In this document: positions 45,141 to 52,850 of the stretch, in pieces
Layout of the letters: each line of letters begins with the position of its first letter
How positions within the stretch are numbered: position 1 is the first letter of the stretch
Assembly: GCF_900107435.1 (NCBI RefSeq)
Contig: NZ_FNPZ01000003.1
Location: 434,001-498,000 of the forward strand
From: Herbiconiux ginsengi
GTDB taxonomy: Bacteria > Actinomycetota > Actinomycetes > Actinomycetales > Microbacteriaceae
DNA length: 64,000 nt
Direction of reading: 5' to 3'
Translations under genes and position numbers: made by a program
The notes under the pieces: model-generated
Databases searched by the model: none
Told to the model about the DNA's origin: nothing
What the model saw: the letters and a program-made list of their open reading frames with translations, nothing else

Positions 45141-45602
45141 ATGCTCGACGAACTAGATACGGCCATCCTGCGCGAATTGCAGACGGATGCGCGGCGCACG
45201 AATCGCGACGTCGCGGCGGCCGTGGGGGTCTCGCCGACCACCGCGCTCGACCGCACGCGGGCGCTGCGCGAACGCGGCGTGATCCGTGGTGCGACGCTCG
45301 ACGTGGACCTGCCCGCCATCGGCCGGCCCGTGCAGGCCCTGATCGCTGTGCGCATCCGGCCGCCCTCGCGGCGCAACATCGAGGCGTTCCGCAACTGGGT
45401 GAGTGCGCTGCCGGACACGCTCGGGGTGTTCGTGACCTCGGGATCGGAGGATTTCCTCATCCACGTCGCCGTGCCCGACAACGAGAGTCTGTATGCCTTC
45501 GTCATCGATCGTCTCACCGAGCGGCCCGAGGTCGCGGATGTGCGTACGTCGGTGGTCTACGAGCACCTGCGCAACGACCGCATCCGCCCGGTGCGCAGCT
45601 GA
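45141..45602 (+). CDS. Lrp/AsnC family regulator
   Basis: A 153-residue regulator: HTH LDTAILRELQTDARRTNRDVAAAVGVSPTTALDRTRALRERGVIRG at residues 5-50 (key parts: DVAAAVGVSPTTALDRTRAL), then a RAM ligand-binding domain with IAVRIRP, FVTSGSEDFLIHVAVPD and the ending SVVYEHLRNDR. It senses an amino acid as an octamer or dimer. Likely target is the divergent DUF2000 gene. Confidence 0.93.
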   Translation: MLDELDTAILRELQTDARRTNRDVAAAVGVSPTTALDRTRALRERGVIRGATLDVDLPAIGRPVQALIAVRIRPPSRRNIEAFRNWVSALPDTLGVFVTSGSEDFLIHVAVPDNESLYAFVIDRLTERPEVADVRTSVVYEHLRNDRIRPVRS

Positions 45603-45612
45603 TGGCGAGTAA

Positions 45613-45670
45613 CGGTGCATTTCAGAGTGACCGAGCCCCTATAGGCCACCACTCATGCTCAGATGCACCG
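45613..45670. terminator. Long imperfect hairpin between convergent genes
   Basis: CGGTGCAT (45613-45620) pairs with ATGCACCG (45663-45670), with further interrupted pairing inwards around CAGAGTG and CACTC and a CCTATAGG-like centre. It lies just past the Lrp gene stop and before the end of the DJ-1-like gene. It probably ends both transcripts. Confidence 0.55.
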
Positions 45671-45680
45671 AAACCCGGCG

Positions 45681-46283
45681 TCACACGGGCGGTTCGGGGT
45701 CGTACTGGATGCCGCGCCGCACCTCGACGGCGCGCTCTCGCCCCGCAAGGCGGGCCACGAGGTGCAGGGCGAGGTCGATGCCGGCCGAGACGCCCGAGGC
45801 CGTGACGACGTCGCCGTCGTCGACGAAGCGCGCCTCTGCCTGCACCTGGATGCTCGGGTCGAGTTCGGAGAGCAGGTCGAGCGACTGCCAGTGCGTGGTG
45901 GCGGGTCGGCCGGCAAGAATTCCCGCGGCGGCATACACCAGTGCGCCCGTGCAGACGCTGGCGAGAAGGGGAACGGATGCGCGCTGCTGGCGCACCCAGT
46001 CGAGTTCGGCCGGGTCTTTCAGTCGCGGGCGGGTGCCCTGCCCGCCCGGGTAGATCAGAACCTCGAGCGCGGGAGCCTCCGCGAGCGTCGTGTCGGGCAG
46101 CAGGCGGAGGCCCTTGGCGCAACTGACGGGGTCGAGCGTGTCGGCGAGCATCCGCACCTCGTAGCCGTCTTCGGGGTGGTGGAGGGTCCAGTAAGCGAGC
46201 ACCTCCCAGGGCCCCACGGCGTCGAGTTCCTCGACGTTCTCGAACAGGAGGATGCCGATCGTCTTCGTGCTCACGTCCTCCAC
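45681..46283 (-). CDS. DJ-1/PfpI family protein, GlxA-like without HTH
   Basis: A 200-residue single-domain class I glutamine amidotransferase-like protein. It has the nucleophile elbow Cys in LASVCTGALVYAAAGIL, the acidic residue in FENVEELDAVGPWEV, and THWQSLDLL and ASGVSAGIDLALHLV, all as in isonitrile hydratase/InhA-like and GlxA N-domains. Hydratase, glyoxalase or chaperone activity is possible. Two GTG starts (46283, 46274) are equally likely. It is transcribed away from tRNA-Gln. Confidence 0.85.
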   Translation of the reverse strand: MEDVSTKTIGILLFENVEELDAVGPWEVLAYWTLHHPEDGYEVRMLADTLDPVSCAKGLRLLPDTTLAEAPALEVLIYPGGQGTRPRLKDPAELDWVRQQRASVPLLASVCTGALVYAAAGILAGRPATTHWQSLDLLSELDPSIQVQAEARFVDDGDVVTASGVSAGIDLALHLVARLAGRERAVEVRRGIQYDPEPPV

Positions 46284-46324
46284 GCTACGGCCGGGGCCCG
46301 TCTCGCGCGAGCGCTCGGGCGCTT

Positions 46325-46353
46325 TTGGACAGACGGCCCGGATAGGCTAAAGT
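46325..46353 (+). promoter_or_regulatory. Promoter of tRNA-Gln
   Basis: TTGGAC (46325-46330) and TAAAGT (46348-46353) are separated by 17 bp, good matches to a housekeeping sigma promoter, and lie about 32 bp upstream of the mature tRNA 5' end. Confidence 0.6.
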
Positions 46354-46384
46354 AAACCGTCGGCCCGGGCTTCGGTGCGGCCGG

Positions 46385-46456
46385 TGGGGTATGGTGTAAT
46401 TGGCAACACGGCTGATTCTGGTTCAGTTGTTCTTGGTTCGAGTCCAGGTACCCCAG
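46385..46456 (+). tRNA. tRNA-Gln (anticodon CTG)
   Basis: A 72-nt cloverleaf. The acceptor stem TGGGGTA pairs with TACCCCA, the anticodon stem GCTGA pairs with TCAGT around loop TTCTGGT (anticodon CTG), and the T-arm is GGTTCGAGTCC-like. CCA is not encoded. It reads CAG codons, dominant in this GC-rich genome. A terminator follows immediately. Confidence 0.95.
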
Positions 46457-46463
46457 CAAGACG

Positions 46464-46489
46464 AGGCTCCTCACTGAGGGGCCTTTTTT
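46464..46489 (+). terminator. Rho-independent terminator after tRNA-Gln
   Basis: A 9-bp stem AGGCTCCTC / GAGGGGCCT with loop ACT is followed directly by six T. This is the clearest intrinsic terminator in the window. It separates the tRNA from the nucleoside hydrolase operon; the 70 bp after it hold nothing I can name. Confidence 0.93.
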
Positions 46490-46561
46490 GTTGCTCGTTT
46501 TCCTTCGGTGAGGATGCGGATCGCGAACCGAATCGCCTTTTGTGGTATCCAACCATTCCCC

Positions 46562-46600
46562 AACTTGTATGACAAGAACGCGTAAGTTGTGGGACATGTG
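46562..46600. promoter_or_regulatory. Operator pair 1 (AACTTGT-N3-ACAAGTT type) before the nucleoside hydrolase
   Basis: Two imperfect copies of the palindrome lie at 46562-46578 (AACTTGT-ATG-ACAAGAA) and 46584-46600 (AAGTTGT-GGG-ACATGTG), centres 22 bp apart, 60-100 bp upstream of the first gene of the operon. The same motif pair occurs at 52771-52811 and 54749-54787. It is probably bound by the HutC-type GntR regulator encoded at 53916. Confidence 0.75.
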
Positions 46601-46661
46601 CGAGAATCAGACGCAGGCCGCTGAGCTGTTCTGATCCCCTCGCGACAAGGAATCGATCCCG

Positions 46662-47618
46662 ATGAGTGCGCTCCCGTTGATTCTCGACATGGACTTCGGC
46701 ATCGACGACTCGATGGCTGCGCTGTATCTGGCGCGTTCGGGAAGAACGGAGATCGTGGCCGTAGGAAGCGTGCACGGCAACACGTCGTCAGCTCAGGCCG
46801 CGCGAAATGCCCGCCAGGTGCTAGCCGAACTCGGTTTGGGCGCCGTTCCGATCGCTCGTGGAGGCGCTGAGCCGCTGAACCAGCCGGTGAGCTACGCATC
46901 CGAGGTGCACGGTGACGACGGGATCGGCGGCATGGCCTCCGCCAGCGAACCACCGGGGGCTCTCGTCGACTATTCGGCGGCCGAACAGATCGTTCGACTG
47001 GCCCGCGACCGCCCGGGCGAGCTCACACTTCTCGCGACGGGCCCACTGACCAACGTCGCCCTCGCCCTCGCCCTCGAGCCGGCCCTGGGGTCGTTGCTTC
47101 GCTCGGTCGTGATCATGGGTGGTGCGATCGGTGTGCCCGGCAACATGGAAGCCCATGCCGAGGCCAATATCCGGCATGATCCGGAAGCGGCCGATCAGGT
47201 CTTCGCCGCGCTCGAGAACATCACGCTCGTGCCGTTGGACTTCACGATGCAGTGCCGCATCACGCAGCGTGAGATCGAGAGGATCTCGTCGGCGCCGCAC
47301 AGGGCGGGGGTCGACCTCGTTCGCGGGATGCTTCCCCGGTATCTCGAGTTCAATCGACGCGACCTCGGCGTGGTCGGGTTTCCCCTGCACGACCCGGCCG
47401 CGGCCGTGCTCGCCATCGATGGCGGCTTTGCCGAATGCCTGGAGGCACCGGTCGTGGTCGAGTTGACGGGCACCGCTACTCGTGGGATGACCTGCGTGGA
47501 CCGACGGCCCGTCGCGAGCGCGGTGTCCCGGCCCACGGTGCGGATCGCGACGAGACCGCTGAGATCGGTCGTCGACGAGTTCGTGAGGATCGCCTTCGAA
47601 GAAGACCGCCGGGCCTGA
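46662..47618 (+). CDS. Inosine-uridine-type nucleoside hydrolase
   Basis: A 318-residue N-ribohydrolase that would split a (ribo)nucleoside into base and sugar. The calcium-binding N-terminus is ILDMDFGIDDSMAALYLA (D-x-D-x-G-x-DD pattern), ATGPLTNVALAL is the conserved core, NIRHDPEAADQVF and the late HDPAAAVLA contribute the active-site Asp and His. One key motif position reads MDFG rather than DTDPG, normal for diverged members. ATG at 46662 has AAGGAA upstream. First gene of a three-gene operon with a sugar kinase and a LOG-like protein. Confidence 0.92.
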   Translation: MSALPLILDMDFGIDDSMAALYLARSGRTEIVAVGSVHGNTSSAQAARNARQVLAELGLGAVPIARGGAEPLNQPVSYASEVHGDDGIGGMASASEPPGALVDYSAAEQIVRLARDRPGELTLLATGPLTNVALALALEPALGSLLRSVVIMGGAIGVPGNMEAHAEANIRHDPEAADQVFAALENITLVPLDFTMQCRITQREIERISSAPHRAGVDLVRGMLPRYLEFNRRDLGVVGFPLHDPAAAVLAIDGGFAECLEAPVVVELTGTATRGMTCVDRRPVASAVSRPTVRIATRPLRSVVDEFVRIAFEEDRRA

Positions 47619-47621
47619 GAC

Positions 47622-48611
47622 ATGACGGGTGCCCACGTTCTCGGCGGATTCAGCATCGATGCCGTGCGCTACCCCGATGGCTCGTACGATGTGAATCGTC
47701 TGGGCGGAAATGCCTTCTGGGCCGCCCTTGGCGCCTGGCTCGTCGGGCGAGCCGCCTCGGTGCACGCCGTCGTCGGCGCCGACTATCCGGCCCGGGCACT
47801 CGCCCGGCTCGCCGAGCTGGGGATCGACGCCCGCGGCGTCATACGCCGGAACGAGTTGGCGAGCACCCGAGTGACGTTCAGTTACGCGCAGGATGGATCT
47901 CGCATCCAGCCCGCCGACGAAGCGATGCTCGCTGACATTCCCCCTCACGACCGGGCGGGATTCATCGACAACACCCGTCGCGAGGAGCTCGTGCTCGCGC
48001 TGCTGCCGACCGTGCACGACCTGAGCCTCTCGGCGGATGGCCCGAGGGACGAGCGCAATCGGCAGGCCTGGCACCTCGGTCTGCTGCCGGCTGTTCGCGT
48101 GCGTGATCTGGTCGCCGGCCTGCGAGGGGTCGGATACCTGCAGCTCGACTGTCCCGAGAGGGATCAACTGCGACGAGAAGGAAGCGGGGTGCTCCGCGAG
48201 GTCCTCCCCGCAGTGGACGTGTTCTTGCCCAGCACCTCGGACGCAGCGGTGTTCCTGCCCGGGATGAAGCCGGCGGAACTCCTCGACGCCTTTCATGCGT
48301 GGGGCGCCGAGTCCGTCGTGCTGAAGTGCGGTGAGGAAGGCGCCGTGGTGTCGTGCGAGGGGCGACGATGGCACGTTCCGGTGTATCGCGACTCAGGGGA
48401 GTTCGACCCGACCGGAGCCGGCGACGTCTTCGGGGGTGCCTGTGCTTCCGCCATGGCGGAATCCGGCGACCTCGTGGCCGCTGCCGTCGCAGGGGCCTCC
48501 GCGGCATCCTTCGCCACAGCGGCCAGGACGCCATTGGATCTCGCCACGATCAGGTGGCAGGACTATGAAGACCGACGCCTGATCATCGCGGCCGGTGTGG
48601 AGGAGATATGA
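47622..48611 (+). CDS. PfkB family carbohydrate/nucleoside kinase
   Basis: A 329-residue ribokinase-like enzyme. GGNAFWAALGAWLVG is the N-terminal substrate motif and FDPTGAGDVFGGACASAMA the C-terminal anion-hole and catalytic Asp motif (DTGAGD type). It starts three bases after the hydrolase stop. In this context it would phosphorylate the sugar released by the hydrolase (ribose to ribose phosphate) or a nucleoside. An insert of about 35 residues near position 120-150 is longer than in ribokinase. Confidence 0.88.
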   Translation: MTGAHVLGGFSIDAVRYPDGSYDVNRLGGNAFWAALGAWLVGRAASVHAVVGADYPARALARLAELGIDARGVIRRNELASTRVTFSYAQDGSRIQPADEAMLADIPPHDRAGFIDNTRREELVLALLPTVHDLSLSADGPRDERNRQAWHLGLLPAVRVRDLVAGLRGVGYLQLDCPERDQLRREGSGVLREVLPAVDVFLPSTSDAAVFLPGMKPAELLDAFHAWGAESVVLKCGEEGAVVSCEGRRWHVPVYRDSGEFDPTGAGDVFGGACASAMAESGDLVAAAVAGASAASFATAARTPLDLATIRWQDYEDRRLIIAAGVEEI

Positions 48612-49186
48612 GGAAGACGACGATCGGGGTCATCGGGAGCTCGGGAGAGATCCCGGGTAGCGCCGGAGACGAGATCATGCGCCTTGCCCGGCAGGTCGGC
48701 GCGGAGATCGCAAAGGCGGGGGCCGTGCTGGTCAGCGGCGGGACCACTGGAGTGATGGCGGCTGTCTCTCAGGGCGCCCGTGAGGCGGAGGGCTTCGTGG
48801 TCGGCTTCCTGCCGGAGGCAGACTATTCGCGTGCCAGTCCTGACCTCGACATCGCCTTCCCGACCGGCATGGGCACCATGAGGAATCTGCTGACCGCCCG
48901 GTGCTGCGATGCCCTGATGATGATCGGCGGCGGTGCCGGAACCCTCAACGAACTCACGATCGCGTACGACTTCGGCACTCCCGTCGTCGTGGTGGAAGGC
49001 AGCGGTGGTTGGGCGGACAGGATCCGCCCCGCGCTGTTCGAGGGAGCCTGGCTCGACGAGCGCCGCACCGTCGCGATCGGGTTCGCGAGCAGCGCGGTCG
49101 CTGCCGTCGACGAGGCGATGCGGAGAGCCGCCGAGCCGAAGAGCACCCGATCCCTTCCGGTGCACGTCGGGTCGGCGGGCGCGTGA
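48608..49186 (+). CDS. LOG-superfamily Rossmann protein, TIGR00725-like
   Basis: A 192-residue nucleotide-binding protein of the DprA/LOG fold. GVIGSSGEIPG starts the fold, LVSGGTTGVMAAVSQGA follows, and GGGAGTLNELTIAYDFGTPVVV is the PGGxGTxxE-like motif of phosphoribohydrolases that cleave the N-glycosidic bond of nucleoside 5'-monophosphates. It overlaps the kinase stop (ATGA). With the nucleoside hydrolase it is the second predicted N-glycosidase in one operon, which hints at salvage or breakdown of an unusual nucleoside/nucleotide. Confidence 0.82.
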   Translation: MRKTTIGVIGSSGEIPGSAGDEIMRLARQVGAEIAKAGAVLVSGGTTGVMAAVSQGAREAEGFVVGFLPEADYSRASPDLDIAFPTGMGTMRNLLTARCCDALMMIGGGAGTLNELTIAYDFGTPVVVVEGSGGWADRIRPALFEGAWLDERRTVAIGFASSAVAAVDEAMRRAAEPKSTRSLPVHVGSAGA

Positions 49187-49199
49187 TTCTCGCGTCGCT

Positions 49200-49216
49200 G
49201 CCGGGTGTCACCCGGC
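49200..49216. terminator. Compact hairpin between convergent genes
   Basis: GCCGGGTG and CACCCGGC abut around a single base, giving in practice a GCCGGG stem with a TGTCA loop. It overlaps the amidase stop codon and lies 14 bp past the LOG-like gene stop. It may help end both operons. Confidence 0.45.
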
Positions 49217-50728
49217 GGAGTCGGTGATGGAGACGTGCGCCATGCGAATGCGCCATCCGTCGGGGTCGCGCTGCCAGGTCTGGGTCTGGTAGCCGCAGAC
49301 GCCCGAGGGGACCCGTCGGAAGCGCAGGGCGGTGATGGCGATCTCGTCACTCAGTGACTCGACGGAGACATGCAGGAATTCTCTCGGAGTCGCCGGCCGA
49401 GTCTGCGCGGTGCGCAAGGCCGCGATGGACGACCGGTCGTAGGCGGCTCCTTCCGGCGCGAAACGGATGCACGGGGAACTCGCCGCGAACAAGGCGTCGA
49501 GGGTGTCCAGGTCACCGCACGTCAGAGCGCGCTCGTAGCGGTAGAACTCCGTCAGCAGGGCGTCGTGATGCGGCAGGGGCGCGACTTCGCCTTCTGACAG
49601 CGTTCGAAGGAGCATCCGGTCCGTCCCCGGGGCGGAGACGTAGGCGATCCCTACCTCGCTTTCCTTCTGCGGCCGCACCAGGCACGGGGCACCGAGTAGT
49701 CCGGCGAGGGCGTTCAGGGCGATGCTGAGATCCCGGTGCGCGGCATACGCATCCGAATCGATGTCGTCGCGCGTCGGGGCGGGCCCGCCCGCCGCAGGGA
49801 GCACCAGGACCGCGCCCTCTTCGAGAGCCGCGAGAAGGTCGAGCACTGCCGCCTCGACGCGGGAGATGAGTTCTGGTTCCACCCGGGAGGCCACTGCCCC
49901 GGCGAATCTCTCGCGCACGCGGGGGAGCGCTGCGTCTAGCCCGGCGGAATCCCGGGGAGTGGCGGCGATGTCCTGCAACTGCAACTGGCGGAAGGCACGT
50001 CCGATCTCCCGGAGCGAGATGCCCAGACGGAGCCGGTGCGTCGCCCATCCGTGCTCACGCCCCAGCGCGGCCGTCGCCTCGAGGACCGAGGCCGCCAGGC
50101 CCGGATCGAGCGCACTCATCACCTCGTCGACCAGGAGCGCCGAGCGCAGCACGGAGGGCGCCGATTCAGGTTCCTCGGGCAGGAGCACCGCGCCTACCCT
50201 CGCCGCCGTCCGCACGTCGCGCGCATGCCAGCCGAGCGTGTCGAAACGAGGCGCGAGCGGTGTGACACCGGTGAGGGGGACAGCGCCCCAGCTCGGCCGG
50301 AATCCGACGACTCGGCAATACGATGCCGGGACACGCACGGATCCGGCGGTGTCGGTGGAGAGCGCGAAGGGCACGAGCCCGGCGGCGACGGCGGCAGCCG
50401 ACCCCGACGAAGAGCCGCCGACCAGACGGGACGGGTCTCGGGGGTTGATCGGATGTCGTGTCGCGGTGTCGGCTCCGCTCAGCGAGAAGGCGAACTGGTC
50501 GGTCGTCGTCTTCCCGACGCAGCTCGCGCCCGCGTGGAGCAAGGCGGCGACAGCGTGGCCGGAGCGCTCGGCGGCCGGCCCCGAGAACTCGAGACCGCAT
50601 CCGGTGGGCAAGCCGCGCACGTCGATGATGTCCTTGACCCCGAAAGACAGACCGTCCAGGCTGCCCGGGCCGGTCGGAGGAACCATCAAGGACGGGCCGT
50701 GCACGAAGGCATTCCACTGGTCAGGCAC
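49208..50728 (-). CDS. Amidase (AtzE-like) fused to an AtzH-like domain
   Basis: A 506-residue amidase-signature hydrolase with an extra C-terminal domain. The Ser-cisSer-Lys triad is Lys32 (FGVKDIID), GGSSSGS at 104-110 and the nucleophile Ser130 (DTAGSVRVPAS). Residues 387-506 form a separate NTF2/cystatin-like unit (HHDALLTEFYRYERALTCGD ... GYQTQTWQRDPDGWRI) that resembles AtzH/DUF3225 of the cyanuric-acid pathway. AtzE enzymes deaminate 1-carboxybiuret, so biuret-, allophanate- or ureide-like amides are candidate substrates. GTG at 50728 has GGAGG at ideal spacing and overlaps the monooxygenase gene by 8 bp. Confidence 0.85.
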   Translation of the reverse strand: MPDQWNAFVHGPSLMVPPTGPGSLDGLSFGVKDIIDVRGLPTGCGLEFSGPAAERSGHAVAALLHAGASCVGKTTTDQFAFSLSGADTATRHPINPRDPSRLVGGSSSGSAAAVAAGLVPFALSTDTAGSVRVPASYCRVVGFRPSWGAVPLTGVTPLAPRFDTLGWHARDVRTAARVGAVLLPEEPESAPSVLRSALLVDEVMSALDPGLAASVLEATAALGREHGWATHRLRLGISLREIGRAFRQLQLQDIAATPRDSAGLDAALPRVRERFAGAVASRVEPELISRVEAAVLDLLAALEEGAVLVLPAAGGPAPTRDDIDSDAYAAHRDLSIALNALAGLLGAPCLVRPQKESEVGIAYVSAPGTDRMLLRTLSEGEVAPLPHHDALLTEFYRYERALTCGDLDTLDALFAASSPCIRFAPEGAAYDRSSIAALRTAQTRPATPREFLHVSVESLSDEIAITALRFRRVPSGVCGYQTQTWQRDPDGWRIRMAHVSITDSAG

Positions 50729-52211
50729 GTTCGTGCCTCCGTGCGGACGGGAACAGCTGGGCATCGTCCCGCGGTCCGATCACGACTCCTGCAGGGGTGT
50801 CGAAGCCCAGGAACTGTTCGAGAAGCGCAGACGAAGCGTCGCGGAAGAACCCGTCGGCTATTCCATCGACCAAGCGGCGCACCCCGCCGTACAGGCCGGA
50901 GATCTGGTGGCTGAGCACTCCCGTACTCAGACGTGCGCCGTGGTTGAACAAGTGGATCCTCCTCAGCCGCTGCTCGTGGCCGGCATCCGCGCTGCGCAGC
51001 CCGAAGTGCTCATCGAGATAGGGGTAGGCCCCGAGGTGCGGCATCAGCTCGATCAGCTCCGGGGCCAGCCTGTCGCGCCAGAGCATGATGTGCTCGGCGA
51101 GATCGCTCAACTCGGGACGCTGGGAGACATCGACGGAGATGCCGGTGGCGGCGATCACGAAGTCGTAGCGCTCCTCGCCCTGTGGGGTGCGCACGACGAT
51201 CTCCTCTCCCGTCCAGGTCGCCGAATTCCACGGGGAGGCGCAGCGGAAGGCGAAGGTCTCGAAGGCGAAGGCCCGCCAGATCGCGTTCTGAGTCGCCGGC
51301 TGGTCCACCCGGCTCAGATGCACGTTGAACGCCCACTTCTGCTCATCTGTGAACGATGCGTAGTGCTCGATGATCCCGGGGAACTCCATCCAGCGATAGG
51401 GGCTCACCGTGGGCATCGCCGGGCGCCGCAGATGCACCACGGCGCTGGCGGCTCCGGCTTCCAACGCCGTCGCCGCGTTGTCGAACGCTCCTGTACCCCC
51501 GCCCAGAACACCGATCCGCTGGCCAGCGAGGGCTGCGAAGTCGATTCGGTCGTGCGTGTGCGCGTACCGGTCGGTGGGGATGCCGGCGAAGAGCTCGCGA
51601 GGGATGTTCCTGCCCCCCGCGCCTTCCAGGCCGGTCGCGAGCACCACACGCTGAGCTGTGACGGTGTGACGGGAGCCGTCGTGGTGGCGGACACCGACAC
51701 GGAACGGCGAATTCCCCGAGCCGCCGCTGATCTCGGTCACCGTCGTGTCGAAGCGCACCGTGATCCCCATCGAGATGCGGTACCACTCGAGGAACGCGTG
51801 CCAGTCCGCGGTGGGGAATTGGTCTATCCGCTCCCAGGCGTCCTCCCCGTACCGCGCGTCGAACCAGGCGCGTGGGCTCGCCGCGGGCACCCCCCAGGTG
51901 GGCCACTTGATGTCCTTCGGGGTGCGGAGGGTGTGCATCCTCGCGTAGGTGTCCCAGGGGCCGGCAGAGCCTTCGGGCGCGGCGTCGACCACGAGAACCC
52001 CGGCTATCCCCTTGCGGCGGAGCCCGTAGGCGGTGACCAGACCGGCTTGCCCACCGCCCACGATCAGCACACTCGTGCCCGCCTGGTGGTTCGTGTTCCA
52101 GGGTGGAGTCGGGTAGTCGCTGATGCTGGCCTGTTTGTGGGCTTCGCGGCTCAGCCGTGCGAGCCTGGCGGGGGCGTCGGGCAATGGGACCGGGAGCGTC
52201 GCGCCGATCAT
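50721..52211 (-). CDS. FAD-dependent monooxygenase-like oxidoreductase
   Basis: A 496-residue flavoprotein with two dinucleotide motifs: SVLIVGGGQAGLVTAYGLRR (FAD) and RIGVLGGGTGAFDNAATALE (NADPH). Between them GPWDTYARMHTLRTPKDIKWP is a characteristic block, and VIAATGISVDVSQRPEL resembles the ATG-containing motif of flavin monooxygenases. A 35-residue N-terminal extension precedes the FAD motif. It probably hydroxylates or opens the imported compound using NADPH and O2. ATG at 52211 overlaps the AllA-like gene (ATGA); the downstream amidase gene overlaps too. Confidence 0.85.
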   Translation of the reverse strand: MIGATLPVPLPDAPARLARLSREAHKQASISDYPTPPWNTNHQAGTSVLIVGGGQAGLVTAYGLRRKGIAGVLVVDAAPEGSAGPWDTYARMHTLRTPKDIKWPTWGVPAASPRAWFDARYGEDAWERIDQFPTADWHAFLEWYRISMGITVRFDTTVTEISGGSGNSPFRVGVRHHDGSRHTVTAQRVVLATGLEGAGGRNIPRELFAGIPTDRYAHTHDRIDFAALAGQRIGVLGGGTGAFDNAATALEAGAASAVVHLRRPAMPTVSPYRWMEFPGIIEHYASFTDEQKWAFNVHLSRVDQPATQNAIWRAFAFETFAFRCASPWNSATWTGEEIVVRTPQGEERYDFVIAATGISVDVSQRPELSDLAEHIMLWRDRLAPELIELMPHLGAYPYLDEHFGLRSADAGHEQRLRRIHLFNHGARLSTGVLSHQISGLYGGVRRLVDGIADGFFRDASSALLEQFLGFDTPAGVVIGPRDDAQLFPSARRHERA

Positions 52212-52714
52212 GCCGGGTCGATGACGATGCGGATGCCGAGTTCGCGATCGAGCTGGTACGAGTGGTGGTCGACGATATTGGTGTCGGAGAGCTCCAGGTT
52301 CACGAAGGCGAGTTCCTCCGCCGCGAAGTACGGTCCGGAATGCCACGTCCCCTTCGCCATGGTGATGGCGACGTCGCCGGGGATCGCGAAGGCCTTGATG
52401 TCGTCCACGAGCGGCACCTCGCCTTCCGACAGCCCTCTTGCCGGTGCCACTGCGATGAACCACTCGGCACCCCCGGCCGCCATCAGCGTCTGTGTCGTGT
52501 GCAGATGGCGGGTGATGCGAGTGAACTGGAGCGGCTTGTCTCGCAGGGTCATCAGGTAGAAGCGCGGTGTTCCCTCGCTGACGTCGAGCGCGGCCTCCTC
52601 GTCGGTGAACGGTGTCCCGTCCTCCAACGCATGGAGCACGACGCCGAACGGTCGGAAGTTCTCGTCGGTCACCGCTTCGGCGGTGAGGTGAACTGTTTCG
52701 GTGGGCGCACTCAT
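52208..52714 (-). CDS. Ureidoglycolate lyase-like (AllA family) protein
   Basis: A 168-residue cupin-like protein of the ureidoglycolate lyase/hydrolase family: RITRHLHTTQTLMAAGG, WFIAVAPA, KAFAIPGDVAITMAKGTWHSGP and FVNLELSDTNIVDHH follow the AllA order (R-H-x-x-T-Q, VVAP, PG, GTWH, ExxDTNxxDH). AllA cleaves ureidoglycolate to urea and glyoxylate. No allantoinase or uricase genes are nearby, so the substrate may be another ureido acid. It is first in a minus-strand operon facing operator pair 2. Confidence 0.87.
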   Translation of the reverse strand: MSAPTETVHLTAEAVTDENFRPFGVVLHALEDGTPFTDEEAALDVSEGTPRFYLMTLRDKPLQFTRITRHLHTTQTLMAAGGAEWFIAVAPARGLSEGEVPLVDDIKAFAIPGDVAITMAKGTWHSGPYFAAEELAFVNLELSDTNIVDHHSYQLDRELGIRIVIDPA

Positions 52715-52770
52715 GTCGGTCCTATCTCCTCGCGGGACGTTCGAAGCGACGCCCTCGTGACAGCAGAGTA

Positions 52771-52811
52771 CACTTGTCATACAAGTAGTTGGCAAACTTG
52801 TTGGACAAGTT
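52771..52811. promoter_or_regulatory. Operator pair 2, divergent promoter of the AllA-like and esterase operons
   Basis: CACTTGT-CAT-ACAAGTA at 52771-52787 and the perfect 7-bp palindrome AACTTGT-TGG-ACAAGTT at 52795-52811, centres 24 bp apart. On the minus strand TTGCCA and TGTACT at 17-bp spacing overlap the first site and could be the promoter of the AllA-like operon, so a bound repressor would block it. The plus-strand esterase starts 39 bp after the second site. Confidence 0.85.
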
Positions 52812-52850
52812 TCGATAGGGTTTACATCCTTGTTACATGGAAGGGCTGAC

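Noticed and set aside
52208-52714. Classical allantoin degradation operon
   Set aside because: Only an AllA-like gene is present; allantoinase, allantoate amidohydrolase, uricase and permease genes are missing.
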